Below, one piece after another: positions 40,907-53,207 of a stretch of 64,000 nucleotides of DNA. The translations under genes were made by a program, and so were the position numbers. The number at the start of each line of letters is the position of its first letter. Within the stretch, counting starts at the first letter, position 1. The notes under the pieces were generated by a model that saw nothing but the letters and a program-made list of their open reading frames with translations, did no database searches and was not told where the DNA came from. Where the stretch lies: contig MU859213.1 of the NCBI GenBank assembly GCA_033297205.1, forward strand, positions 1 through 64,000, written 5' to 3'. The DNA is from Pseudoneurospora amorphoporcata (taxonomy: Eukaryota > Ascomycota > Sordariomycetes > Sordariales > Sordariaceae).

Positions 40907-43588
40907 TTATTTCGTTTTATGTTCCTTCTTCTCCCTCTTCTTCTTTCCTCCCTCCTTCTTTCCATGTCCTTCCTGCTCCTTACAAGTATCACTCCCATCC
41001 CCATGTGCACTCCCCTTTCCTCCCATGTCACCCCCCAATTTGAACCCAGCCGCCTCCCTCGCCTCCACCTCCCTCGCCGCCTTCTCCTTCTCCACCGCGC
41101 TCTTCTTCATCCACACCTCCCCAACCGGATCCCCCTCCTCCTTCACGCAAACCCACTCCCCAATCCCATGCTCCCTCCCCGCGAACCTCACGCCCCTCCC
41201 GCCCCCACCGATAATCAGGTTCCCCGGCCTGTACGTCTCGTCCATCTGCATGCGCTTGATCACGCTCCCGTGCACGTGCGCGTTCTCGGGGATGTCGCGC
41301 ACCTCGCCGCACGGCAAGGGCCAGCGGATCGGTTTCCAGCTGCCGTCTTCGGAGAGGTCCAAGCGCCGGAAGGGCAGGTATTCCATGACTTTCCAGGCGA
41401 GGACGGAGCCGAAGGAGAGGCCGCAGGAGAAGGAGAGGGAGTCGTGGATGAGGGCTGTGTGGGCTTGGGTGATCATGGTGTGGAAGGACCAGGGGCTGTG
41501 CAAGGGGCAGGAGTCGGAAGAATCTGAAGAGGAACTGGAGGTGCCGCTGTTGTTCATGCTGGTGCGGTCGGTAGTGGGACTGGTCGGAGTGCATGTGGCT
41601 GCCCCTGGACCACCGTCTGGTGCTGTCTCCTTGTCATTTTTGTTGCGACTGGATGACTTGCCGGAGGACTTGTCCTTGTCTTTGAAGGAGGACATGGAGA
41701 AGGAGTCAAGTTTCCAGGAGGATTGCTGCAAGATCCTCGGGGTGCTGGGACTGCGGACGGTGATGTTGGGGATGGTGGTGTTGGGGTTGACTTGTTGGTT
41801 GCCCCTGCCGTTGGTACCGGTAGTGCCAGTGCCGTGAGAGCATGTGCAGGATTTGGCGACCCCGTTACCGTTGGATGCCGCTGGTCCTCCCAGGTGCTCG
41901 GACTTCATCTTGTCCTGGTTCTTGGCGTTGGTGTCGGGACCGTGTTCGATGCCCATGTCGTCCATCAGATCGACGCACCCCATGGCTCGGATCTTGTCGG
42001 GGTCAAAGTGCAGACCGGCGCGCATGGCTTCGCGGACCATCCAGCAAAGCGGGATGTGTGACGCAGGCTTTTGGCCTTCTTCGACACTCCATCCGCCGCC
42101 AATGTCGGCGTGGCCTCCGGCGAACCAGACTTCGTCAATGTCTTGCTCGTGCTCGTCTTCCGACTCTTCAAAGTCTTCCCCGTCATCGTCAGTTTCGGGG
42201 TGAGGACCAACAGAATGAACCTCGGAGTGACCGTCATGAACGGGCCCGTCCCGACCGGATGATACTCCCGATCGATTCGTCCGACTGGACCGGACCGAGT
42301 GTGAACGTGTCCGGTACGGAGCTGGTTCCTGCTCAGGCACCGCAAGCGTAGGTCTCCTGCCACGGCCCTCTTTCTTCCCACCGGTACCATCAGCAGCAGT
42401 AGCAGCAGCATGTGGATGGCTCCGACCACGATACTTCTCCTGAAACTCATGCAACTTGTCCCTCGCCGTATTGCGATCCTTGCACTTCATGTTCCTGTGC
42501 GCGCTCTGGTAGATCAAGTCCTGCCTGAACTTTGCCCTCCGCTCATCGATGCTCACCGCATGTCTGACCACCTTTGCCGACGTGCGTGCCGTGTAGGGGA
42601 ACTTGCTCCGCCCCATCCACGCCGACTCAAACTGCGGCACGCTATTGACGGTGTCGAACAGACCCAGAAACCTGATCCTCCGCACGGGTCTCGAGAAGGT
42701 CTCGCGGAACCCCTTGAGGAACTCGTACATCTTCTTCTTCTTGGCCACGCCCTCGGGCGAGTCGTCAGACCTCCTGGCTTGCCAGCTGGAAAAGGCCTTC
42801 CACGCGAACCGGACCATCTCCTCGTTGCCGTGCGACAGGAGGCCGATGTAGTCGAGCATTTCGGCTAGGAAGCGCGCGACGTAAGCCCCGCGAGAAAAGC
42901 CAAAGATGTAGATCTCGTCGTTGGTGCGGTAGAAGCGCATCAGGAAGCGGTAGCCGCCGACGACGTGCTGGTCGAAGGAGGTGCCGATGGCCGAGTCTTT
43001 GGATTTTTGGTACCATGACCTTAAACGGGCGACGGTGCTGGTGCGGGTGAGGCTGGTTGAGACGACGTAGGTGCCGATGCCGGCTTTGGGGTCATGGGGT
43101 GTTAGTTGTCGTTCATGCTATACTACCTCTACCTATTATAAGGACTTACGTTGGTAGTAGTGGTCTGGAGGTGACTGGAGTGTTAGCATCACATCCACTT
43201 TCATGTTCTGGGTCTCGGTCAAGTTGCAGAACTTACACTGGTCATCAGCCGTCCGATCCAGCATCCTGTAAATCTTGAGGATGTTGCTATCGGAATCGTC
43301 GCCCTGGAACTTGTTGCCGGTTCCGTCAAAGCACAAGACGATCTTGCGCGGCCGGTGATGCCGCCCCGTCCTGGGATCTTTGTTGTCGTCCATGCCTCCC
43401 ATCGGCGTCACAGGTCTCGATGGTAAATGTGTCGAAAAGTAATCTTCGTGATGATGATTGTCGAACGGCGACGCCCGGTCCGTTGTTGCGTAGGGCTCTC
43501 CTTGTTGCTGGCCATGAGGAGCATGACCAGCACCACCATGGTGATGGTGTGTCTCATATTCGCCAGGGAAGAGGTGGGACTTATCCAT
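40907..43588 (-). CDS. DUF2235 alpha/beta-hydrolase (Tle1-like phospholipase fold)
   Basis: Three exons are 43588-43237, 43164-43150 and 43083-40907, giving 847 residues. The middle exon is only 15 nt. It supplies the link DQ-YHYYQ-PGIGTYVV, which restores the family's HYYQPGIGTY motif. Other hallmarks are RKIVLCFDGTGNKF near residue 80, the nucleophile motif IFGFSRGAYVARFLAEML (Ser in GFSRG), FLGLFDTVNSV, and EVWFAGGHADIGGGW. The C-terminal half contains long Ser/Lys-rich inserts, and the end is Lys/Glu-rich. DUF2235 (PF09994) proteins resemble bacterial type VI lipase effectors. Fungal members are intracellular with unknown substrates. An ATG at 43696 would add 36 residues, mostly a GT-repeat-encoded Val/Cys run, so I prefer 43588. 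Confidence 0.88.
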
Positions 43589-46354
43589 GATGAGATTCCT
43601 ACCACCGAGTCCTCTTGAGGTAGAGGTGTCTTCTTTGTGTGACAGAAGGACGCCAGCACGACTGAGCGGTGCACACACACATACACAGACGCACACACGA
43701 CTGAAGTGCTTCGACTTTCACAAGGTGTGTTCAGGTTGGTCAGGACTCGGAAAGAGGGGAAGGGAAGGGGGGGAATAGGTTTCACAGCGTGTGTATGTAG
43801 TCGTACATGTATGTGTTGATGGGAACGGGGAACATTTCCCGCCTTATTGGATGCGGAACCCGGCAGGTAAGGTACTTTTGGTTTCCTACTACACCATCCC
43901 ACAGCAGCAGCCACCTACCTAAGCGAGATCCGACTTGACCTGAGAGAAAAGTCTTGTCTTGGATGGTGGCATATAGGGGTAGTACGTCTTACACATGCAA
44001 GTGGAAGGGAAGAATGTCGAACACGGTCACTTCCGGTTGCATTATGCGCTTCTTCCCCCCCCTCTCTTTTCCCCGCCCATTGTCTCGTGTTGGTTGGAAG
44101 GTCATCCGTCCATGGATGTATTAGTCCTTGGGGGTACTGGGGCCTGGGGGGCACCACAGGAGTCTCGGACAATCTTGGTCATCTTGTCCCGGGAATACAA
44201 TTCAAGGACGACGATCAAATTTGCAGTCCATGTCCCCCGCCATTCCCAGGCTCCCAAGACCAGCAAGCCACTGGGTGTTGTTGCCCATGGAATACGATGA
44301 CATCCTGACCGACAATCCACAAGGCGATCGATCCTTGGTAATGGGGACAATGGGGGTGAAGTGGATTTGGCGTCGATTGCGAACCATGGATTAGATCTCT
44401 CGCTCTCTCTCTTGCAGGTCGCCTGCAGATATTCTGCATTCTCTTGGCCACGATCATAGGCTCGGCCGCGAACCCTCCGAGACACGGTGACGAACAGACA
44501 TGGAGCCCCCCGAAGGCGCTCCGGCTCTCGGGCCCCCGGAATGTGGCCTTCGGTGGCCCTGATGGAACTGATTGGTGGTGGTGTAAGACGACGTCGATCG
44601 TTGCGGAGACCGGTGACAAAAGTGTTTGGAGGTGAAGGAGGGTTGTGTGAAAAAGATTGGACATCACGGCGACCTCTAGGACAAATCCCCCCAAAATCCC
44701 GTAAACCCTGGCTATCTTCAGCTGGTGTCCAGACATGCAAGGGATCCGAATTGGGACGGAGAGTGTCCCGTCCGGCATACCGCCCGGCACAGACGGCCAT
44801 TGAGATTCAAGAATGGCGGCTGGGGCGGGTATCTGGCTTCAAAAGGGGGTTTGATGATTGGGCATGTTTCAGAGACCTGCTGGATCAAAAAAAAAAAAAA
44901 AAAAGTTGTCCTTGTCCGTCCATGGGTTAGTGGTTACTGTAGTAGCAAGATCGCCGGTCCACACTATCACCAGGTGAGTTAGCGTAATGGGGGCGCTGAA
45001 TCTTGGTTCTCCAGTCCCTGGATGAGCGCCTTGACCAACTGGGGTTAAGCATCTTGCCGCCAAGTCGGTAGCAGCCCGAGATCAGAGACTGCACTGGCGA
45101 TCCCCCAGCGAATTCCCATTCAGGGTCCAAAGGCGGAAAAGGGTAGCCCAGTAGGCGATACCTACCTAGGTACTGACTGAAGGCCAAGGCCCTGTTAGTC
45201 CATGCACTGTAATGGAAGTGATCCCCCCAGAGCCGCCAAACAATTCTCCGGATTATCCCCCCCTGACTCTTTGTTTACGTACCACGTGAAACCTCTTTGG
45301 CCTGTGTCCTTCATCCTCACTCCCCTTTTCACCCACAGATGGATACTTATTGCAGTAGCTCGGCCCCATCTACTGGACTACGTAGCACAGCTGAAAAGCT
45401 AGATGCACCATTGCCCGACCTGGCCAATCCCAAAGCTTCTTTTTCCTCGAGTGTGAGACACTGACCGACCTCATCACGACTAAAAAGTGTGAAAACCCCC
45501 TCACCGTCTAGCCCTTGTCCTAGCCATTTGAGGGGACCTGAAGTATGTTGTGGTTGAAACCCCAATCCCGTCGTCCAAAGGGTTGACTGGCTCCCCAAGT
45601 TACCTGTACGCTGACTTTCTCTCGGGATGAAAACATTTGTCTGATACAACCTCCTTGTGTTCCTATCAAATCCAATGGAGTTTACCGCATGCTGGCATCC
45701 GACAGAGTGCACATGGTGGTGGGTAGAATGAATGGAAGAGATCCCTCGAGAATGATCTTCAACCAATCTCCAGCCGCAGTGGAGTTAGCAGGTTTTACCT
45801 CTTTTTGCTTCATTGTTCAGCCTTTTGTCCCTCTCTTTCCGCCCAACTCCAACAAGTCAAGTGCGACATGGACATGAACATGAACATGGACATATGTACG
45901 AGGGGCGAGAGGGGGACCTTGACAACTGAGACAATGAGACAAATCACCCCCACAACGCGTGCAGATAGTGGCACTTGTTGACAAGCCCAAGCAGCCAACC
46001 CCCCTTCAGAGATTCTCCGTCGACCAAAAATGTCTACACTAAGGTAACCATCATGGCGAGACATCATTGGAGCAAGCTCACTGCTCCAGGGAAAGCTTCG
46101 GGATACAAAGAAGGGGATATGCCGTGAACTCTGTGTGACATCAGGAAGCAGCCGGTGTTCGTCAAGCTCTTCTTCTTCTTTGCGAACTGCGAACTGCACT
46201 GGGTTTCCATTGCAGTTTATCATCATCCGAACCTCTTCCCTCTTTTCCTTATCACCCTCTCTCCCATCTCCAGTGCCCTCTGAAAAGACGGGTGCATACT
46301 TCTTCTTTTTTTGGTGTTCCCTTACCCCTCCATAATACCAAACACCAGCCCACA
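43589..46354. other. Long intergenic region, about 2.8 kb
   Basis: It lies between the divergent DUF2235 and dioxygenase genes. I found no gene in it. It has a CA/GT microsatellite at about 43670-43697, an A18 run near 44887-44904 and TACCTACCTAGGTA at about 45160. Short frames on both strands lack any domain. Confidence 0.55.
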
Positions 46355-49300
46355 ATGTCGAGCTACCAGAACGGCACCAACGGCCACTCAGCCAGCAATG
46401 GCGTCAATGGCAAGGCCAAGGGTTCAGCCGTCATCGGCCCTGACCCCAACGCTGAGAGGACGGCGAGCATGGCCAAGCCCAGACCTACCTCGCTCAAGCA
46501 TCCTTTCACCGGTGCCAGCAGGCAAGGAGTAGAGAATGCGTTTGAGAGACACAGGCAGACCATGCAGTCCGCTGTCCAGCCTCTGCCCACCCAGCAAGGC
46601 GCGGGCACCTTCAGCGAGAACAACAAGTGGGGCAAGCTCAGCAGTGACCTGATGACCCTTCGATGGGCAGGTAAGTCGTGACTTCACAGGGGATATTGCT
46701 GTCAAGGTTCCGATATTCTAACCAAATGAGATGATGAACAGACTTCAAGACCCTGAAGCACATGGCCGTGGCCAAGATCAAGGGCGACAGGATCACAGAT
46801 GACAAGACCATGATGATGGAAAAGGTCATCCAGCTTGTGTCTAACCTTCCCAGCAACTCCAAGCTACGAGTGGAGTTGACCAACAGCTTCCTGAGTGAGC
46901 TATGGTACACGCTCGAGCATCCTCCTTCGATATACGTTGGCGAGGAGTACCAGTACAGGAAGGCTGATGGTTCCTGCAATGTTTGTGCCCCTACATAATC
47001 GCTGCTCACTGAAATCGTGACAAGATGCTAACACGAGCGGTCTTGCAGAACATCATGTTCCCCCAGCTCGGTGCTGCCGGCAACACGTACGCGCGGTCCG
47101 TTCGACCAAACGTCATTAGACAAGGCGCTCTTCCCGACCCAGAACTCATCTTCGACTCGGTCATGAAGCGCACCGAGTACAAGTCGCACCCCAACAACGT
47201 GTCCAGCATCCTCTGGTACTGGGCCAGCATCATCATCCACGACCTGTTCTGGACCGACTACCGGGACATGAGCAAGTCCAAAACGTCTTCCTACCTTGAC
47301 CTCTCGCCCCTCTACGGCAGCAACCAGGAGATGCAGGACACCATCCGTACCTTTAAGGACGGCAAGCTCAAGGTCGATTGCTACGCCGACAAGCGGCTGC
47401 TGGGCATGCCTCCCGGCGTCAGCGTGCTGCTGATCTTCTTCAACCGCTTCCACAACTACACCTGCGACAACCTGATGGCCATCAACGAGGACGGGCGGTT
47501 CAACAAGCCATCCCCCCAACTCGAGGGCGAGAAGGCCGCGGCGGCGTGGAAGAAGTACGATAACGACCTGTTCCAGACCGCCAGGCTGATCACTTCGGGT
47601 CTGTACATCAACATCACGCTGCTCGACTACGTCCGCAACATTGTCAACCTCAACCGCGTCGACACGACGTGGACTCTCGACCCGCGCGCCGACACGGGCA
47701 TCGACGTGGGCACCAAGGAGGGCGCCGAGCGCGGCACCGGCAACGTGGTCTCGGCCGAGTTCAACCTCTGCTACCGGTGGCACTCGTGCATCTCGGCCAA
47801 GGACGAGGCGTGGGTCGAGGAGTTCTACCACGAGCTCTTCGGCAAGCCCGGCAGCGAGGTCAACTTCCACGAGCTGATCATGGGCTTTTCCCAGTTCGAC
47901 GGCCGCATCCCCGCGGACCCGGCAGACCGGCCGATCCCCAAGCGCAAGGGCAACTTCACGCGCGACGCCCGCACGGGCAAGATCGACGACGACGAGCTGG
48001 CCGAGTGCATCGCCGAGGCCATCGAGGATCCCGCCGGTTCCTTCGGCGCCAAGAACGTCCCCGGCTCCATGCGCGCCATCGAGATCCTGGGTATCATCCA
48101 GGGCCGCAAGTGGAACCTCGCCGGGTTGAACGAGTTCCGCAAGCACTTTGGCCTCAAGCCGTACGAGACCTTTGAGGACATCAACTCGGACCCTGGCGTA
48201 TCCGAGGCTTTGCGGAGGCTGTACGACCACCCCGACTTCGTCGAGCTGTACCCTGGCATCGTCGCCGAGGAGCACAAATCGCCCATGGTCCCGGGTGTCG
48301 GCATCGCGCCCACATACACCATCTCGCGCGTGGTGCTTTCGGACGCCGTCTGCCTCGTCCGCGGCGACAGGCACTACACCATCGACTACAACCCGCGCAA
48401 CCTGACCAACTGGGGCTACAGCGAGGTGCAGTACGACCTGAACGTCAACCACGGGTGCGTCTTCTACAAGCTTTTCCTCAGGGCCCTGCCGAACCACTTC
48501 AAGGCGAACAGCGTGTATGCGCACTACCCCATGGTGACGCCCGACGAGAACGCCAAGATCCTCAAGGACCTGAAGCGCGACCACCTCTTTGACTGGAGCC
48601 GGCCAGGGCGCCAGGCGAAGCCGCACCAGGTGACCACGTACGCGGGCGCCAAGCACGTGCTTGATAACCATGATGTATACCACTCCTCGTGGCATGCCGG
48701 TCTGGAATCCATCCTCGGGCGACCCCTTAACAACAGCAATAACCCCGACGCCCACGACTCCCAGCGCCGCGACATCCACCAACAGCTGTACAGCGCGGAA
48801 TGGGCCAACCAGGTCAAGGCCTTCTTCGGCCAGACCACAGACGCCCTCCTGGCAGCCCAGAGCTACAACGTCGGCGGCCACCACCTCGTCGACCTTGTTC
48901 GCGACGTGGGTAATATCGTGCCTACCCTCTTCGCCTCTACTGTCTTCAACATCCCCTTGCAAACCAAGGCGAACGCCAGGGGGCTGTACACCCCCCACGA
49001 GCTGTACGCCGTGCTAGCCGTCATTTTCGCCGCCATCTTCTACGACCACGACCCCGTCAAGACGTACCAGCTGCGCGACGCAGCTCGCACGGTGGCTACC
49101 CAGCTCGGCGGTGTTTTGGAGGCCGGCGTGAAGAGCCAGACTTCCTTCTTTGCGTCTCTCCTCGGCGGTGGCGGTGGCGGCCATGATCCGCTGAGCAGCT
49201 ACGGCAACGATCTCGTCAAGCGGTTATCCAAGGCTGGACTAAGCAGCTCCGATATAGCCTTTGGGCAGGTCCTGCCGATCGTGGCGTCGAGCGTGCCGAG

Positions 49301-49983
49301 TATCGGGGAGGGCTTCGCGAGCGCTGTGGACTTTTATCTCGATGAGGCTGGAAAGGAGCATTTGGCTGCTATTCAGGAACTGGCGAGACAACCTGCCGGC
49401 AACACGGCAGATGCGCAGCTGCTGGGGTACGTGCTGGAGGGCATCCGGCTGTCGGGGAATAACCTGGGGGCGTTCAGGACGGCGAGCGCGGTGGATGCCA
49501 TCAAGGAGGCGACGAGGGCGGAGGATGGGGGCGAGGTGAGGGTGCAGCCTGGTGATAGGGTTTTTGTTAGCGTTGTAAGTTTCTTTTTCCTTTCTTTCCT
49601 TTTCCCCCGTTTCTTTTCCACTCCATCGCCTCTGTTTACCAAGATTTGATGCTAACAGAAAACAGAAATCCGCCGCCCAATCACCCACCACCTTCCCCAA
49701 CCCCGAACTCGTCAACCCTTCGCGCCCACTAGACGCCTACAACATCTTCTTCTTCGGCACGCACTCGTACCTGGGCCACGAGGTCAGCCAGATCGCCTTG
49801 ACGGAAATGTTCCGCAGCTTGTTCAAGCGGAGTAACGTCCGGAGAGCTCCCGGCCCGCAGGGTCAGCTGAAGAAGATGACGAGGGAGCTGAATGAGGAGC
49901 TTAGCCAGACGTTTTACCTGAGGGAGGACTGGGGCGCTGTGACGCCGTTCCCGGTGACGATGAAGGTTACTTGGGATGAGTAA
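46355..49983 (+). CDS. Ppo-family fatty acid dioxygenase with degenerate P450 domain (10R-dioxygenase / PpoC type)
   Basis: Exons are 46355-46670, 46742-46980, 47049-49574 and 49666-49983, giving 1132 residues. The N-terminal animal-peroxidase-like dioxygenase domain is complete: distal heme region SIIIHDLFWTDY, YLDLSPLYG, and the catalytic Tyr and proximal His in Y427-R-W-H430 (LCYRWHSC). Residues from about 660 on form a P450-like domain. At its heme-binding loop the sequence is FFFGTHSYLGHEV, where the thiolate cysteine expected in GPHxCLG is Tyr1062. The protein should therefore make a hydroperoxide (8R or 10R) from linoleate or oleate but not isomerise it to a diol. Aspergillus PpoC is the known precedent. 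Ppo products (psi factors) balance sexual and asexual sporulation. The position specificity cannot be decided here. Confidence 0.9.
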
Positions 49984-50999
49984 GGTAGGGGGCTGTGTAG
50001 AGGGGACTAGTGGAAGGATGATGATGAATGGGCAATTTGATACCATTTCCTTTTTTGGATGACGATTCGTCTGCATATTTTTTTTGGTTGTTAATCAGTT
50101 GACTTGGTTTATGTCCATGACGTCCAGTGCTCGTGAAATGGCGAAAAGCGCGCGCGGATGATACCTAGCTTTGCCGAGTTTCTTAGAAGCCCGTCGCCTG
50201 TCGTGGAAAACGCTTTTCCAGGCTTGCTGTTGTATGGGTTGTCCGCTGGTGCGATAGTCAATACCAGCTCGGTGTTGTGTTGAGTTGAAAAGGTGAAGAA
50301 TAATTGATTTGGTATTGGTTAGTAGCGCTGACGTCCGTTTGAAACCCCCCCTATACCCCGCCCATTCCGAGTCATCCGGGGATTCCCCGGCAAGGCCCGG
50401 TGTTACCCCACCCGGCCCGTGCCGTGCCCGTCCCGAGTGCGGCACCCACCGGACTTTGGAGTCCCTTCTTCCGCGACGGCAGTTGTACGTCTTCGCGTCT
50501 ACCTTTTTGAATAGAATTCCAATAACTAATGGTTTTGGGATCTTGTTGGTCGAGAATGAGTGGTGTTGGGTGTTGATGTAAGTTTTCTCTTCTTTCTACC
50601 TCTACCTTTACCTTTACTGATTGCCTCCGTAGAGATAGCATGATGGAACCGAACATCTTGTACATGACTTGAGGCAGGGCTTAAATGTTTCCAACAACCC
50701 TTTTGTTCCGAAACTTGTAGTCTAGAAGAGTAAAGGGATTCAGAACAAAGTACCTAGCGACCTATCTATGAGTGGAAATACATGTGTAATCTGCTTTGCT
50801 TCATAAACAAACTTTGTAAAATGAGAGAACCATTGCCTTTGCGTCCGCCTGTATTATGAAACTGAGGTTTCAAAACGGCTTTCCTCGTCTAGCTGTGCCG
50901 GCGGTTTGGCTCAAGGAAACTTCCCTATCCCAGTCTAATCTTCCTATGTTCATGTGATACTTGCGTCTTTACCTTCTCTAGGATGTTCGTATGACGACC
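49984..50999. other. Convergent intergenic stretch
   Basis: No gene is recognised between the dioxygenase and the HET gene. A CCGG-rich stretch lies at about 50350-50450. Confidence 0.5.
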
Positions 51000-53207
51000 C
51001 TAAAAGTGGAGTGTACCGACTACAATGTAGTACGCGCCGGCGTGTTCTTCAGCTGAATCCAAGATAAGAAAATGATCCCTGCCCCCAGCACTTGTAAAGA
51101 CCAAGAGGCAATCCCACTTTCTCTTCAGCACTTTCTCCGCCAGCTCCTTAGAGCCTCTAATATCGATCCGAAACCTTATAGATATGTGGAATTCGCCATA
51201 TAGTTGTGTACAGCTGTCTTTCATCTGGCAAGGGTAGGTAATATAATCAGAGTACCCAAGTGGATGGTTGGGGCAGAAGCGGAAATTGCTACAAGGCTGG
51301 TTATCAGGCTGGAAGCCCAGCGTAAAAACAGGCCCTTCGAGCCATAGGTAAGTTGTCCTCTCAGGAAGGACACTCGAGCGTTCGATATCTGGTCCTAGTT
51401 GTCTAATCAGATCAAACATTGAAATAGTTGTACCGTCGTCATCCTCGATGTTGAGAGTTGAGTGCGCTATTACGGGGGCGAAAAGAAGTCCGGCGTACAT
51501 GAAGATCCCGTCTGACGTCTTCCAACCAAGCCATGACCAACTTGGAAATCTCTCGCGACGGCCGAGGCATGTTCTCTCGGGCTCCCAACAAAGAGATCGC
51601 AAAAAGAGAGAAGCCGCCGTCTTATCCGAAGCTTGGATGGCCAAGCTATAGTGCGTTTCCATCGATTTCTCGGTAGAGAGTTCATAGCAAGGTACCCCCC
51701 AATAGGTTATAAAAGAAACTCGTGAAAGAAGGCCTCGAAAAGCATTGAGCGCATCGGCTTGGAAGCTAAGTTGTCGCTTACTATAGCTTCCGATGAGGAC
51801 CATGAGTTGACGAAGAGAAATATCGATTTGGCACCCGTAGCGCGGGTGACGAAGCTTCCGTAAAGGGGTTATCGTAGCACTTCTCACTCGGGACCGAGGT
51901 TCGGTTTCGATAAGCATGCGAGGCCTCGGCATGATGCTTTCAACCCAGACCCCAGAGGAACAAAAGAAGTATACCTGATCATGCGCGAAAAGAAGCAGTC
52001 TCCGTGAGAGAAGGGCTTCTTGAAAGGTCCACCCTCTTCTCATCCAAACTGAAGAATCAAAAGATTGTCGAGCCGGGGAAGGTGCGAAGCTTAGTAATGT
52101 CACAATAGGAGATGTGAACCGAGGCTGAGGGATCCTTGGTGTGCTGCTGACACCTGGGAGCCCACATGATGAATCCTCCCCGGAAAATGCCACGATAGTT
52201 GCATGAGATCCTTCGTAGATGTGATCCATGTTTCTGATTTGAGCATGCTTGTCCTGCTCGTCATGCTGATCGATGCAATATTGGTCCACCCAGAGATATC
52301 GCTGACCAAGCTGTTGAACAACAATCATTGCATCCTCGATGGCCTTGGGAACAGTATCTGGAAGAGCCCGATCGGCTTTGTTGTCAGGCGCTTTGTTGTT
52401 AGGCAATGCCTTTTTACCCCAGACATAGCTAAGTGTAATGTATGCATCGCCCGGCTGTAAATCCACGATCCGGCGAGTAGTGCAATCGATTCCACGGATG
52501 GTTGTTCTGTTATGCGACTTGGTAGGGTCGAAGCTCTGGTAATTGCAAGTCGGGTGATTGCCACACTCCTTAATCCATGCACGCAGTAAAGGATAGTTGA
52601 TGAATGTTTCCTTGACGGGTAATCCTTCCGCTGTCGGATTATTTGACCAAGGCTGCGGCTGCTCAAAGTAGTCCGACGACGAAGATTGGGGGATAAACCA
52701 TGGCCGAAGCACGTCTTCCCCTGAAGGTAGCAATGCCCTATCATCATACAAGATGTCGTCCAACCCATCCGGGTCGATAGCCCACAATGCAGAGTCTCCA
52801 CACCTCCTCTCGCTGTCAAAGTGCCGGTCGAAGGAGTACCTGCGTAGGTGATACGAACCTGCAGTTTCACCATCGAAGTTTGTCCGTCGCACAGAGCAGA
52901 AGAACCGACACAATGCGCACGTAGATTCGTCATCGAGTCTGCCGAGAGACAAGACCATCTTGCTTTCTTGATGTTCGAGGAGACTTGGCCGATTGAAGAT
53001 GCCGTCGAGATCGATTTCTTTGCAACGCTGGCAAAGATTGAGTGAATCTCCATCCCCTTCTTGTTCCTCTTCCACTTCCCTTTGCTGTTTCTGGCCCCGT
53101 TTCTTCCCATGGAGAGACGGTATCTTGGCCATAAATCGTCGATAAACGGCAGACAGGCGTCCTCCGTTATCAAAACCATAACCATCTTGCGGTTGCTTGG
53201 CCCCCAT
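51000..53207 (-). CDS. HET-domain protein (heterokaryon incompatibility family)
   Basis: A single exon of 735 residues. The frame extends upstream of 53207 but contains no ATG there, so MGAKQPQDGYGF is the start. The N-terminal third has a cysteine-containing region (LNLCQRCKEIDLDGIF, CALCRFFCSV) typical of this subgroup. The HET domain (PF06985) is at about residues 240-430: GDAYITLSYVWG, QRYLWVDQYCIDQHDEQDKH, IRNMDHIYEGSHATIVAFSG, and MRRGWTFQEALLSRRLLLF. The C-terminal part contains PSWSWLGW, a conserved landmark. HET proteins trigger cell death when incompatible alleles meet, and the domain is TIR-like. There is no sign of frameshift or RIP. A partner gene is not evident. Confidence 0.9.
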   Translation of the reverse strand: MGAKQPQDGYGFDNGGRLSAVYRRFMAKIPSLHGKKRGQKQQREVEEEQEGDGDSLNLCQRCKEIDLDGIFNRPSLLEHQESKMVLSLGRLDDESTCALCRFFCSVRRTNFDGETAGSYHLRRYSFDRHFDSERRCGDSALWAIDPDGLDDILYDDRALLPSGEDVLRPWFIPQSSSSDYFEQPQPWSNNPTAEGLPVKETFINYPLLRAWIKECGNHPTCNYQSFDPTKSHNRTTIRGIDCTTRRIVDLQPGDAYITLSYVWGKKALPNNKAPDNKADRALPDTVPKAIEDAMIVVQQLGQRYLWVDQYCIDQHDEQDKHAQIRNMDHIYEGSHATIVAFSGEDSSCGLPGVSSTPRIPQPRFTSPIVTLLSFAPSPARQSFDSSVWMRRGWTFQEALLSRRLLLFAHDQVYFFCSSGVWVESIMPRPRMLIETEPRSRVRSATITPLRKLRHPRYGCQIDISLRQLMVLIGSYSKRQLSFQADALNAFRGLLSRVSFITYWGVPCYELSTEKSMETHYSLAIQASDKTAASLFLRSLCWEPERTCLGRRERFPSWSWLGWKTSDGIFMYAGLLFAPVIAHSTLNIEDDDGTTISMFDLIRQLGPDIERSSVLPERTTYLWLEGPVFTLGFQPDNQPCSNFRFCPNHPLGYSDYITYPCQMKDSCTQLYGEFHISIRFRIDIRGSKELAEKVLKRKWDCLLVFTSAGGRDHFLILDSAEEHAGAYYIVVGTLHF

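Noticed and set aside
47028..48998. Minus-strand open frame of 656 codons
   Set aside because: It is antisense to the Ppo dioxygenase and Val/Asp/Glu-rich, as expected from reversed GC-rich codons.
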